The notes under the pieces: model-generated
Seen by the model: the letters and a program-made list of their open reading frames with translations, nothing else
Told to the model about the DNA's origin: nothing
Database searches by the model: none
NCBI RefSeq assembly: GCF_028372415.1
Contig: NC_092874.1
Location: forward strand, 330,664,651-330,728,650
DNA: 64,000 nucleotides
Source: Notamacropus eugenii
Taxonomy: Eukaryota > Chordata > Mammalia > Diprotodontia > Macropodidae
Reading direction: 5' to 3'
In this document: positions 31,479 through 41,639 of the stretch, piece after piece
Numbering within the stretch: position 1 is the first letter of the stretch
Layout: each line of letters starts with the position of its first letter
Position numbers and translations under genes: made by a program

Positions 31479-33484
31479 AGGAACTATGAAAGAAAGGGAG
31501 ACAGCAGGAGGGTGAGCTAGTGCTAAGAAAAATGTGAGGCCACTGATTTATATGCAATCAAGGAAATTGCTGGGACTCACTGACTTCTTGGTAAGAATAA
31601 TAAAGGCTCCCTAAAAGAGAAGGCTCTCTCCAAAGTAAGCAGCCTTCCTCCCCCAAGCTGCCCTTAATGTACATATGAATGAGATTTTAGCTGAATAAAA
31701 ATGTTAGGGGATGGAGCAGAGGGAGGCAGCAACACAGAGTGATTTGCCCCCACCTCCCATAAAGCTTGGTTCCCACCCCCTCTAGGGACTGGCTTTCCTA
31801 ATTCAGAGTGAAAAATGCATAAATCTGGCAGCCTCTTTTCAGGCTAATGGTATATGAAGGGCCCTCACTTAATTATTACAAGAGAAGATATTTTGATTTA
31901 GGGAGAAAGTTTAAAAAAAGAAAACCTTATAATCTTGTCCTCTCCATAAATGCCCTAATTTCAGACAGTCTACACCCTTTGCTTAGCTGTTCACAGCTGT
32001 TATTCCAGGAGGATGCTTTAGATTGCTTACAGACCTTGGGGATTCAATGACAGCTACAATTAAAAAGAAAAAACCCCACCATGAAGCAGAAGAGTCCTAA
32101 AACAGGCTGTTTAAAGCTTGAATTTCATAGCATACGCTAAAATCCACAACCTGAGAGAGTTTATATCAAAGTGTAAAGATACAGGGAAAACTAGGCCCAA
32201 TTCCACTGCCACAAAGAATTGAGCTTCCATAGAAACAAAATGGGGGAGTTTTGTTAATTTTGAAAGGTGACAAAAGGTTGTACTTTACATTTTTATCATC
32301 TTTGGGTTGATTTGTAGGGGTATGGGGCTTCATTCCTCACTGCTAATGCAGTGAGCTGGGGTTTAAACTATGAATAGGTCTCTTAGATCTTTATAGTTTC
32401 ATAACAGATAGACTGCCTGGGTGAGCAACGCCCATTGCTCTAATTAGTGAGATGACTCCTTACTACCTTCAGTAGGAAACAGGGTGGTAGGAGGAACAAG
32501 GGAGTGGGTAGAGGAGAAAGAAGGCAAAAAACCCTCAGCCCACTGGGGTGCTTATTAAGAAACTTGTTTAAAATGACCCCATTAGCCATTTAAGGTAACC
32601 AACCTACGTAGGTAACTGCATTTAAGGCAACTAGAACTCGAAATCTCAGTGAGACGGAAGCAGTCAAACCTGGGCCAAATGTGTGAGTTAAACAAAATTA
32701 AACCTCAGCCTCAGCTTTCCAAGTACCCTCCAGCCTAAGGCCCTCAGGCTGCCTCTTTCCAGCTCTCTTTTCAGAGGAAAGGATCTAATGAATTCCCACT
32801 GAGATGTAAATGACTGACAAGGTTTAATATGTTACTTCTCAGGAATACTTTCCTTTTTCCTTCTAAGCTAGGGCAAAACCCCTTTTATACTTCAATGCAT
32901 CTGTGATCTCTATGGAGGTGGGTATTCTCTGCATCCGTGCAAGCAAAGTCCTTTGCTAGAAACGTCAAATTGCCTACTGTGTGATTGAATGAAACTAGTT
33001 ATAGATTTTTAAGTAGCAAGGAGCCAGATAAGAAAGGTGTATTTGTGATCTGGAGAGCATTTCCGGCTTGATGAAATACATTCACATATATATGTATACA
33101 TGTACAATGTGATGTGTGCATGCACAAATATTTTCCTAACAAGAAAGGGGTGATACTAAGATGTCTTCAACTATTTGGGCTGGACCAGGATCTTCCTACC
33201 ACCCCAACCCTTCCCAGTTTTCCAGGAGAGAATGGTTTTGTCCCAGGGACCTGAGCTACATTATCAGTACAAAGATAATGAAAGTTTAGGCTTCTTTCTG
33301 GGATGCTGGAGAAGCCAGGCTCTTAGACAGAAGGGGCAAAGGGAAGTCTTAAAGGTTCTATTTTGGGGGAAGAGTTAGGAAATGATTAATAACAAATAAA
33401 ATAAATCAACATCAGAATTTTCTTGTGCCACTGGAACAACTAGCTGTTAAGCCAACAGGGAGAAATGATGGGGATGATAAAATC
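31479..33484. other. Largest repeat-poor block, candidate regulatory DNA
   Basis: I recognise no interspersed repeat over about 2 kb, the longest such stretch with high-complexity, unbiased sequence. It is in contrast to dense SINEs on both sides. It contains the palindrome ACCTACGTAGGT (32602-32613) between two copies of CATTTAAGGYAAC (32587-32599; 32619-32631). No open frame has coding features. Depletion of insertions is typical of conserved non-coding regulatory DNA, but conservation cannot be seen from one sequence. Confidence 0.45.
32587..32631. promoter_or_regulatory. Palindrome flanked by direct repeats
   Basis: Two 13-base copies, CATTTAAGGTAAC and CATTTAAGGCAAC, start 32 bases apart (about three helical turns). 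Between them lies the 12-base perfect palindrome ACCTACGTAGGT. GGTAAC occurs at 32594 and again at 32611. The arrangement suggests a cooperative protein-binding site; function is inferred only. Confidence 0.35.
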
Positions 33485-33692
33485 TAAATTTTAAATAGTA
33501 CTTTAAGGTTTGCAAAGTGCTTAACACATATTACTCATTTAATATGTACAAAAGTCATTTGAGGCAGGTGATATTATTATCCCCATTTCATAGGTGGGGA
33601 GACCAAGAATGAGAGGCTAAATGACTGGCATGACTTGAACTCAGATCTTTCTGACTTATGTTCCATGCTCTCTCAACTACATGTCACTTTGC
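33485..33692 (-). repeat. MIR-type SINE
   Basis: Reverse copy: 'ctttaaggtttgcaaagtgc', 'tattatccccatttcatagg', 'gagaggctaaatgactggca', 'ttgaactcagatctttctga'. Confidence 0.85.
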
Positions 33693-33761
33693 TAACCAAA
33701 ATAGCTTATGAAATGAAGAAAACCCCTCAGGATCATCTCCTACTGAATACTCTGTATGCCT

Positions 33762-33945
33762 TTGAGTTATTGATAAAGTCTTTATGACCCCATTTGGGGT
33801 TTTCTTGGTGAAGATACTGCAGTGGTTTGCCATTTCCTTCTTCAGCTCATTTTACAGATGAGGGAACAGAGGCAAATGGGTTAAGTGACTTTCCCAGAGT
33901 CACAGAGTTAAGAAGTGTCTGAGGCCATATTTGAACTCATAAAGG
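33762..33945 (-). mobile_element. Marsupial tRNA-headed SINE with RTE tail, head truncated
   Basis: Reverse copy: 'gaccccatttggggttttct', 'gtggtttgccatttccttct', 'gcaaatgggttaagtgactt', 'gaggccatatttgaactcat'; ends before the tRNA head. Confidence 0.93.
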
Positions 33946-34397
33946 GTTTATGAAGAGAAAACTAGGGTAAGATAAAATATAACCAGAGAACAGAGAATAA
34001 AAGTTTGATAGACAGTTAAATTTGAGCCACATTCCCTGCATGGTAGCTACAATTTGAAATTTCAGCCACACAGACATATTGTCACAGTCTCTACACCACT
34101 CTGATAACCACTATTGACTTCCCTCCATCCTTCACATAAACCAGGAAAGGAAAAGTGCTTGAGTTGTCATCAAATGATGATCCAGCGAGATATTTGTAAA
34201 GCACTTAACACAGTAGCTCATCCCAACAATAGGAGGTTAATTAAGGCTTGTTCCTTCCCCTCCCCCATCACTCCTCAGATTCCTTCCCTTCTCTCAGACT
34301 CTTTGGGTTTCTTCTCAACGTCATTGGACAGTTTAAATCATGCATTCATTAATCACTCCTGTCTTTTCTCTAGTCTGAGAAGAGATGGACAATCAAG
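33946..34397. other. Unassigned non-coding sequence
   Basis: No repeat or exon recognised. The 149-codon open frame at 34114-34563 runs into the next SINE and has no domain. Confidence 0.35.
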
Positions 34398-34632
34398 TTG
34401 TTCAGTCATCTTTCAGTCACGTCCAACCCTTCATGACCCCATTTGGAGTTTTCTTGGTAAATATACTTCTGCAGCTCATTTTATTGATGAGGAAACTGAG
34501 GCAAACAGGATTAAGTCACTTGCCCATGGTCACACAGCTAGTAAGTGCCTGAGTCAGATCTGAACTCAGGAAGATGAGTTTTCCTAACTCCAGGTGTGGG
34601 ACTCCCCAATACGCCACTGAGCTGACCTGTCC
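34398..34632 (-). mobile_element. Marsupial tRNA-headed SINE with RTE tail
   Basis: Reverse copy with a short deletion after 'ttttcttggtaaatatactt': 'tcagtcacgtccaaccctt', 'gaggaaactgaggcaaacag', 'ggtcacacagctagtaagtg', 'gaactcaggaagatgagt', head 'acgccactgagctgacc'. Confidence 0.93.
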
Positions 34633-34645
34633 TTCAAATGAATGG

Positions 34646-34664
34646 ACTCCAAATCCCAGGATGC
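34646..34664 (+). promoter_or_regulatory. ZNF143/SBS-like motif
   Basis: ACTCCAAATCCCAGGATGC matches the long SBS motif of ZNF143/Staf (ACTACAATTCCCAGAATGC) at 16 of 19 positions by eye. Such sites are usually near transcription start sites. No gene start is visible nearby, so it could also be a repeat-borne copy. Confidence 0.4.
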
Positions 34665-35419
34665 TTCAGCCTCTGCTCCAGCCCAGAGGAGCTGTTACAT
34701 TCCTCTCTAGTGTGTGAAATTTGGGAGTCCTTTGCAAGATCACCTGCATCACACTCTTCATCTTAGGTTACCCTGAACAATAAATGGACATCAGAGGTGT
34801 ATGCAATGAAAAAACAGATGCAAAGCATCCCTTGACAAGATGTTTCAGTGACTACCAGTCTAAAAATTGTATGCAGAAACCATTACGTACATATCCCAGC
34901 AGTACATGCATGTTTATGAAGCCAAAGCAGATCTGCATAACAGCAAACAGACTTAAAACAATGACATCAAGACTATAAAACAACAGAAGCAAATGAACGA
35001 AAGCCACGCATGCTTAGCTAATAGTATATTAAATAAGATGAACAAACATGGCTACAAACCAAGCGTAATACCAATACAAAGTGAAGAATTATAATAAGGA
35101 AATGATAATAAAATGGAAGTGTCCAAAAACATCAAGTCATTAGCAGGTACATAAATGAATGTGCCCAATGACACGCAAGGTCCACATTGTTTTGGTAAGC
35201 ATTAGCACCATCATCTGGCTACATGCATAAGCACTTCACTCATTCCACTGGACTTTCTGTATAATACCTCCCCCCCAAACCTCTTCACCCTAGAAACTTG
35301 CTCCATCCCTGGACTTCACACATTGAAAGCACCCTGCCTCTGTGTCTTTCTCTGTGATTGGCTGGTTCCTCCCAGATGCTCCATTTAAAGGAGGGCCAGA
35401 CCAGCCATGTCTTTGTTCT
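34665..35419. other. Unassigned A-rich sequence
   Basis: A-rich plus strand with several CpGs (34889, 34999, 35007, 35063, 35172) and no repeat I can place. Possibly an old retroelement body; no coding frame with domain content. Confidence 0.35.
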
Positions 35420-35645
35420 TCTCTAGGCTATACTCCTGACTCTTCTGAACTTTTTACAATGCCCTACTGGGTGCCTTAATCTCTTCTTCCTTTTCACTCC
35501 CTCCCCTTCCCCCCATTCCCTTTTATGTATGGTCTTCCTCCCTTAGAAGCAACTTCCTTGAAGTCTGGTATTGTCATTCTTCCTACTTGTATTTGCATTC
35601 CCAACATTTTATACACCACTGACTGATACGTAGTTTGTGTTTAAA
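35420..35645 (+). repeat. Possible L2 3' end
   Basis: Pyrimidine-rich text with 'agaagcaacttccttgaagt' and 'gtattgtcattcttcctact', reminiscent of the L2 tail (gactgtaagctccttgag...). Weak. Confidence 0.35.
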
Positions 35646-36039
35646 AATATTTGATGTCTTGACCAACTTCTCCTGGGATATCATAAATTAGTCTGGTCTC
35701 CTGTGACCTATGGAAGCAGTTGCCCCTATATTTGTACTATTTTAAAATATGGGCTAAAAATTATAGTCTGTTTATTTAAATCTAAACTTGTAAAGGGCCC
35801 AGGCTAGAAAGCAGTGTGAGTGTTTTTGTACCTTAGGTGACTCTACTGCTAAAGTTCCAGGCTTCAAAGGGATTGCCTCTGGATTTAGGGCTCTTCCATC
35901 ATTTGAACTGGTTGTTGGAATATAGCACCTAGAGCCTTCTTCACTTGAAATATCTTTCATATATTGTCCAGAAATGTTTCAGATCCATTGTCTGTATCAG
36001 GGAATCTTTGTATCACAGCTACATGGCCAATTACACAAT
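35646..36039. other. Unassigned non-coding sequence
   Basis: Nothing recognised. Confidence 0.3.
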
Positions 36040-36272
36040 TTATGGGCAGCTAGTTGGTGCAATGGATAGAACACTGACCTTGGAATCAAAAATCATCTTG
36101 AGTTCAAATCCTGCCTCAGACACTTACTAGCTATGTGACCCAGAGTAAGTCACTTAACTCTTTTGCCTCAGGTGAGAAAAGACAATGGCAAACTATTCCA
36201 GTATCTCTGTCAAGAAAACCCCAAATGGGTTCAAGGAGAGTCAGACACAACGGAAACGACTGAATAACATAA
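36040..36272 (+). mobile_element. Marsupial tRNA-headed SINE with RTE tail
   Basis: Well-kept forward copy: head 'gggcagctagttggtgcaat' (A-box region), 'gagttcaaatcctgcc' (B-box-like), 'cagacacttactagctatgt', 'caatggcaaactattccagt', 'aagaaaaccccaaatgggtt', tail 'gagtcagacacaacggaaac'. The tRNA-like boxes are the former Pol III promoter. Confidence 0.96.
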
Positions 36273-36639
36273 AATATACAGAAGAAAGGAAAAGAAAGTT
36301 CAGAAAGGGTCACAGACAAGGAGAGTTTTGTTAGTCCACAAATTCATGTACAGTCTTCTTTTCCGTTCTTGATATATTGAAATGTTCATGTTTGGGGCTA
36401 TTTCTTATGTTCTTAACACACAAATTAAGAAAAAAAAATAAGGTCTTTGGCTTTCTTCCATAGGACTGCTGCCTATTCTCTCTGGGATCTTTGGAATCTG
36501 GCCCTTCAATTTTAAGTTAGGTTTTGAGAAAGGAACTTAGTTTGAATAAACCAGACACTTAAGGAATTTGGGCTCATTCTGGCTCTTTTGCTGATCAATG
36601 GAGATTATTCATGATTGATTGGATTTGGGGATGGAATAG
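36273..36639. other. Unassigned non-coding sequence
   Basis: An A-run at 36430-36440; nothing else recognised. Confidence 0.3.
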
Positions 36640-36885
36640 GGTTTGCATTCTCCTTCTTCCCCTCTGCCCTCAGGCTTTCCTGGCCTTCTTTAAGTCCCAA
36701 TTAAAATTTTATCTTTTATTGGAAGCCTTTCCTAATCCTTCTTCATTCCAGTGGCCTCCCTCAGTTAATCATTTCCTATTTATCAGTTTACATCTTGTCT
36801 CCACTATTAGATTGTGAACTCCTTGTGGGTAGGAATAATCTTGTGCCTCCTTTTCTATCCTCAGCTGCTTAGCACAGCATTTGCT
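36640..36885 (+). repeat. L2 LINE 3' end
   Basis: 'ggccttctttaagtcccaat', 'ggaagcctttcctaatcc', 'catcttgtctccactattag', 'attgtgaactccttgtggg', 'gctgcttagcacagcatttg': L2 3' end in order. Confidence 0.85.
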
Positions 36886-37118
36886 GCATTATTGTTGTTT
36901 AGTTGTAGCTGACTCTTCATGACCCTGTGAACCAATTGTCCATGGAATTTTCTTGTTAAAGACACTGGAGTGGTCTACTAGTTTCCTTTTCTGGTTTTAA
37001 GCAGGGTTAAGTGACTTGCCAGAGTCATAGAGCTAGTAAGTACCTGAGGTCACATTTGAACTCTAGTCTAGAAAGACTAGAGCCAAGTGCTCTATCCCCT
37101 GCACCAAGTAGCTGCCTC
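36886..37118 (-). mobile_element. Marsupial tRNA-headed SINE with RTE tail
   Basis: Reverse copy: 'ttattgttgtttagttgtag', 'actcttcatgaccc', 'gacactggagtggtctacta', 'gttaagtgacttgccagagt', head 'ctgcaccaagtagctgcct'. Inserted at the very end of the L2. Confidence 0.9.
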
Positions 37119-37364
37119 AAGTAGCACATAGCAGATGCAATAAAGTTTGATTGATTGAATTTAATCAGAATTTTACAACTTTCATCTCTGTGATGACCTA
37201 TACATCTTTTCATTCTTATTTCCTGAGACAACAGATATCATGTAGGAATCCAAATTCAAAGTAAATTTCTGCATATGGTTATTGAACATGAGGAATAAAT
37301 GTTCCTAATTTTCAGCAGTCTCCCAAGTGAACAAGGGCTTGAAATCCATCCAGAAACTGCAAGT
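37119..37364. other. Unassigned non-coding sequence
   Basis: Nothing recognised. Confidence 0.3.
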
Positions 37365-37782
37365 ACACAGAATCTCAACTGAAAGCTATATCAGAGGTTA
37401 CTTGGACCAGCCTGTACCCCAATAAGAGCCTCTTCTAAGACAGACCCATTAAGTTGTGATCTAGCCTTTGCTTGAAGTAAACTTGGAGTTTCTAGTAGAA
37501 ACCTATCACCAGTCATAGCAGCCCCTTCCATGTTTGGATAATTCTTTGCTAATGTTTTACTTTAAATGAAACCCACATCTGTTTTTTCTTTCAACATTGA
37601 CTAGATCTGGCCTCTGGAGCCAAGCAGAATGAATATCTTTCCTCTTTGAGATAATAGCCTTTCAAATACTTGAAGACAGCTATCATGTCCCAAGTCTTCT
37701 GTTCTGTAGCCTAAGCACCCACAGTTCCATTCAGCTAATCCTCAAATGGCATCCTGGGTATTCTCTAAATGTTCCCCAACCT
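37365..37782 (-). mobile_element. L3/CR1 LINE 3' end
   Basis: Antisense L3: 'gtgatctagcctttgcttga', 'cctctggagccaagcagaat', 'tttcaaatacttgaagacag', 'ctatcatgtcccaagtcttc', 'ccacagttccattcagctaa', 'tcctcaaatggcatcctggg'. Probably the 3' part of the same old copy as 39725-40125. Confidence 0.85.
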
Positions 37783-37934
37783 AGTTTCCTCTCTGCCTAT
37801 GGACTAGATGGGGGTTGTTTCCTGAGATACAGACAGTCCCATACATTGAGGGGAATATGACTCTTGATTGCCTGGGAGACTCTGGAGTCCATGTTGTTGA
37901 AGATTTGCATAAATGGAGAAGAGACTTTAGAAAG
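37783..37934. other. Unassigned short stretch
   Basis: Nothing recognised before the microsatellite. Confidence 0.3.
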
Positions 37935-38096
37935 ACAGAGACAGATAGACAGAAACAGAGTCAGAGAGACAAAGACAGAGAAAGACAGAGAGACTAATAG
38001 ACAGATATACACACACACGTAGAGACAGACTGAGACATATGCGTCTCATATATACATATATGTATATGTAATGTGTATATACATATATATATATAT

Positions 38097-38141
<45 letters not shown>

Positions 38142-38145
38142 TGAA
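37935..38145. repeat. Compound microsatellite (AGACAG)n / (CA)n / (TA)n
   Basis: Purine-rich AGACAGA units to about 37995, a short CA run at 38010, then interrupted TATA/TACA and about 24 pure TA units to 38138. Strongly AT-unwinding sequence. Confidence 0.95.
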
Positions 38146-38591
38146 GAGAGGGGGAGGGGCTAGAGACAGGGAAATTTTAGACTAGCAACATGTAAGATCT
38201 CTCCAGAGTCAGACATGTGGGGAATCCAGCTCCCAACATGTCCCTTAATTTCCAGCGCCTGAAATTGTAGAGACTGAGAGAAGATTCCCTCCTCCTTTCC
38301 TCCCCCAGTGAGATCATTCTCTCTTTGGTTGAACAAAGATCTTATCTGCCTCTCAGTCAAAGAGCTCATTTACTCCTGTACATTCTGTCTTCTATTTTAA
38401 TCTGTATAAATTCTCTGATTTGTTTACTGCTTGCTGATAAAGATGTTTACTAGCTACTTATAATTATCTTTGGTTTAAAGAGTATTTGCTGGGATGGAGC
38501 TAATCTGGTGAAAGTAAGTTTACCTTCCCTTTAAGAGTTAATGAAAGGAATCAGCTTTTATCTGAACCCCAAAAGAGTCACCCCCTATCTT
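38146..38591. other. Unassigned non-coding sequence
   Basis: Nothing recognised. Confidence 0.3.
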
Positions 38592-38817
38592 TGTTGTTGT
38601 TTTATCATGTCTGACTCTCTGTTTGGAGTTTTCTTGGCAAATACACTAAAGTGGTTACCATTTCCTTCTCCAGCACATTTTACAGATGAGGATCTGAGGT
38701 AAATAGAATTAGGTGCCCAGGGAGACACAATTAGTGGCTGAGGCTAGATTTGAACTCAAGAAATGTGTTCCGACTCCACGCCTGGAGTCACCTGGACTGC
38801 CATTTAGCTGCCTCCAC
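38592..38817 (-). mobile_element. Marsupial tRNA-headed SINE with RTE tail
   Basis: Reverse copy: 'ttatcatgtctgactctctg', 'gagttttcttggcaaataca', 'ccatttccttctccagcaca', 'gaggctagatttgaactcaa', head 'ctgccatttagctgcctcc'. Confidence 0.92.
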
Positions 38818-39129
38818 CCCTACCCTACTCCACTATAGACATTTCAATTCTAGATTGATACCTCTCTTTGAAGACAGGTGGAAGGAAAGATTTCTCTGTC
38901 ACAAAGCTCCTCCTACCCTCCACAAAGGTAGACATTATATTCTTCTGCAGATTGTGTGGGCCAGATCCCACATCAGGTATCCAGATAGTCCTTATGTTGA
39001 TTGGGAGATTAAGTCCAGAGTTTGACTACACCATCACTACCTTAATTCTGAATAAAATGTGTCTGTTATTGTGGCCTAAGAATTCATGAACCTTTTAAGT
39101 TGTCATGTTGAGTTATCAGTGCTTATTGA
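38818..39129. other. Unassigned non-coding sequence
   Basis: Nothing recognised. Confidence 0.3.
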
Positions 39130-39352
39130 TCTGGTAGTTAGGTGACATTGTGGATAGAATGAAGAACAGACACTTACCAGCTGTGTGAACCTGGGCAAGT
39201 CACAACCTTTGCCTGCCTCAGTTTCCTTGTCTTGTAAGCAAGAATAATATTAGCGCCTGTCTCACAGCGTTGTTGATGAAATGAGCTAGTGAATGTTTGC
39301 AAACTTACACCACTATACAAATGTGAGCTATTAACTATTGCTATTACATTAT
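39130..39352 (+). repeat. MIR-type SINE
   Basis: 'ggtagttaggtgacattgtg' head, 'cttaccagctgtgtgaacct', 'gggcaagtcacaacctttgc', 'ctcagtttccttgtcttgta', 'gttgttgatgaaatgagcta', tail 'gagctattaactattgct'. Confidence 0.9.
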
Positions 39353-39454
39353 TATAGGCCAGTAAATCCCTAAGCTCTTTTTCAGACCCACTGCTGTCTG
39401 CCTTTGTCATGATGTAATCTATATTTATCCCTAAACAATTTTATTAATTTGGCC
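39353..39454. other. Unassigned short stretch
   Basis: Nothing recognised. Confidence 0.3.
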
Positions 39455-39712
39455 CAGACAGCTAGGTGATGCACTGGATAGAGCACTGGGCTTAGAACCA
39501 GAAAGATTCATCTTCATGAGTTCAGATTCCCACTCAGACACTTACTAGCTGTGTAACCCTGGGCAAATCATTTAATCCTATGTTTCAGTTTCTTCACCTG
39601 TAAAGTGAACTGAAGAAGGAAATGGCAAACTACTCCAGTATTCTTGCCAAGAAAACCCCGAATGGGGTCACGAATAGTTAGCCACAACTGAAACGAGTCC
39701 ACAACAATAAAA
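39455..39712 (+). mobile_element. Marsupial tRNA-headed SINE with RTE tail
   Basis: Forward copy: 'cagctaggtgatgcactgga' head, 'cagacacttactagctgtgt', 'aaggaaatggcaaactactc', 'gccaagaaaaccccgaatgg', tail 'ggtcacgaatagttagccac', 'aactgaaacgag', 'ccacaacaataa'. Confidence 0.96.
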
Positions 39713-39724
39713 TTTAGCTCAGTG

Positions 39725-40125
39725 TTTTAGCCTGCCAAGATTATTTCGGATCTTAATTCTGTCATCCAATGTGTCAGCTCTCCCTTTTAGCTCTATGCCA
39801 CCTGCATTATCAATAAGCGTGCCATCTGTGTCTTTATCCAAGTCAGCAATAATAATGTTAACACTGAGGCAAGAAAAGATCCCTGGAACACTCTACTAGA
39901 GACCTCCTTTCAAGTTGATGTTGAACTAATCAAGATTAAAAATTAATCTTTAATTAATTTTAATTTTAACTCAAGATGAGTCCCCTTGGTTGAAAGTAAT
40001 TCTGAATCCACTTGTGTTTTTGTGTAGTGCTCCATCTTGTCTAAAAGAATAACATGGAAGACTTTGTCAAATGCTTCTTTACAACTGGGTAAACCATGCC
40101 TATAACATTCCTCTGAATGCTTCTC
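39725..40125 (-). pseudogene. L3/CR1 LINE ORF2 remnant (RT palm)
   Basis: On the minus strand, sequence near 40040-40105 translates to KEAFDKVFHVILLDK, a decayed form of RT motif A (LDFSKAFDTVSHDILLDKL) in CR1-type LINEs. The plus-strand phrases 'gacctcctttcaagttgatg', 'ctgaatccacttgtg' and 'ggaagactttgtcaaatgct' are the usual antisense L3 strings. Stops and indels throughout. Confidence 0.78.
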
Positions 40126-40320
40126 GTTCTTATTGTTTGTCCTTCATTCTGGAAGAGGCCCATGACATCAGGAAGGAAATGCCGTGACTTATAAATGAAT
40201 TGGATTTAAGTGAGAGAGGCCTGTGCAAAATCACCAGCCTCACTTCCTCTTCCTCAGCCATCTGGATCCAGAGGCCAGGTATAGATCAGGGTGACTGGAG
40301 ATGGTCCCACCTTTGAATGC
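40126..40320 (+). repeat. Marsupial interspersed repeat (family name not recalled), copy 2
   Basis: 'gtttgtccttcattctggaa', 'gaggcccatgacatcaggaa', 'gaattggatttaagtgagag', 'agatcagggtgactggagat'. Abuts the L3 remnant. Confidence 0.8.
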
Positions 40321-40524
40321 TAGAACCCCAGCAAAGGAAGAAAGTAGGTTAATCCAGTATCACTTGACAACAAAGCCATGTTAGATATTTGCAGTCTGCA
40401 TGTTCTATTCCATATACTCATCACTGCCATAAATATCGCTTATCTTTGCTATCTGACTTTGGTGACAACTTTCCTAAGTGTTTCAAAAAAAACCTTTTTG
40501 GTTTTGAAATGGCGTTGATTGCAA
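40321..40524. other. Unassigned non-coding sequence
   Basis: Nothing recognised. Confidence 0.3.
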
Positions 40525-40625
40525 AAGCCAGAGAGGGACTGTTTCATTAAGGAGATTTTTGTTCAAATGTGATCTGTATTGACTTTACCTTTAAGGGTCC
40601 CTCCAACTCTGAGATTCTGTCATTT
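40525..40625 (+). repeat. L3 (or MIR3) 3' tail
   Basis: 'agggtccctccaactctgag' and 'attctgtc' is the L3 terminus; upstream part is weak. Confidence 0.6.
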
Positions 40626-41111
40626 GAGGAAACCTTCTTTTGATGCTAGAAAGTGAACCTTTTGCTCTTCAGAAATCATCAGACAATTTCTGGTTATCAT
40701 CTGTTTTGCCTGGAGTCTTGGTAGCAGAAAGTATCTTAGCTACTGAGTTTCTAAGGAGAGTAAATGGTTGCCAAAGGTTGAACAGGGAGATACCACTTTT
40801 AAACCCATTTGCCTCTGGCTATGAATTCAGAGCCTGTTTGAACTATGTCTTTTGAAGTTGGGCAGTTTCTGTTACAGACTGAAGAACTACTACCAACCAA
40901 CTAGCCAAAACCACACAAATAAACAAGTAGATGGGACTAATGCCAGAAGTCTCTCTGAAACTACTCATCTTTGCCAAAATATTTTTAGCTGTGGTTATTG
41001 GGTAGTCATTGAGCATAGAGTGTTGTCCAAGAAAAAGGCACATGATATCAAGTAATTCTGAAATAAAATAAACTTTGAAGGAACTCATCAAGTGACCTGG
41101 AACATCTTAGA
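40626..41111. other. Unassigned non-coding sequence
   Basis: Unique-looking. Short open frames on both strands without domains. Confidence 0.3.
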
Positions 41112-41235
41112 GGAGGGATCTTTTGGGGATCTTAAACTCCTTTATCAGTCTGGTGAAACCTATGGATCTATTCTCAGGATAATATTTTTAACGAGTAAAG
41201 TGAAATATGTAAGTTTACAAAGGAAATCAATTGGA
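41112..41235 (-). mobile_element. hAT-like MITE (family H1), truncated by L1
   Basis: 'gggatcttaaactcctttat', 'cagtctggtgaaacctatgg', 'atctattctcaggataatat', 'gtttacaaaggaaatcaatt'. It ends exactly where the L1 5' end starts, so the L1 or a deletion removed the other half. Confidence 0.8.
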
Positions 41236-41600
41236 CTTCCAGGGGCAGAGCCAAGATGGCAGAGTAAAGGACTCACTGTAGCCAAACTCTCCCAACATTG
41301 CCTTCCAAATAGCTTTAAAATAACATCTCAAATTGAATTCTGGAGCAACAGAGAAAAAAAAATACCAAAAAAAAAAAAAAAAGAACACTCCTCAAAGCTA
41401 AAGATGTTGGATTGAGATATTTTCCCAACTTGACAGCTTCAGAGTTTGGAAGGAGAGATCTATACCACAAGAATGGGGCCTGACCCAGGGCAATGTACGG
41501 GGTTATAACCTGGTATATCCATCCACACCTACTGCTTCATCACTTGCCCTTGGCCACAGGACTTCAAAGTAAGTAGAAATGGTAAAATGGTATGCATGAA
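41236..41600 (+). mobile_element. L1 5' UTR fragment, 3' part missing
   Basis: Opens with GGGGCAGAGCCAAGATGGC at 41242, the L1 5' start with a YY1-type CCAAGATGGC site. It continues with 'ttgaattctggagcaacaga', an A-rich stretch at 41343-41383 and 'gagagatctataccacaaga'. Ends within the 5' UTR; no ORF1 or ORF2 follows. Confidence 0.75.
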
Positions 41601-41639
41601 CTGGATTTAAATGGGGCAGAGTTGTATGAAGCAAATACT

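Noticed and set aside
34114..34563. 149-codon open frame
   Set aside because: Its second half is a SINE in reverse; the first half has no domain, start context or splice support.
36040..36130. tRNA gene candidate from A- and B-box-like motifs
   Set aside because: The head belongs to a SINE with CORE and RTE tail; there is no complete cloverleaf, and many copies exist here.
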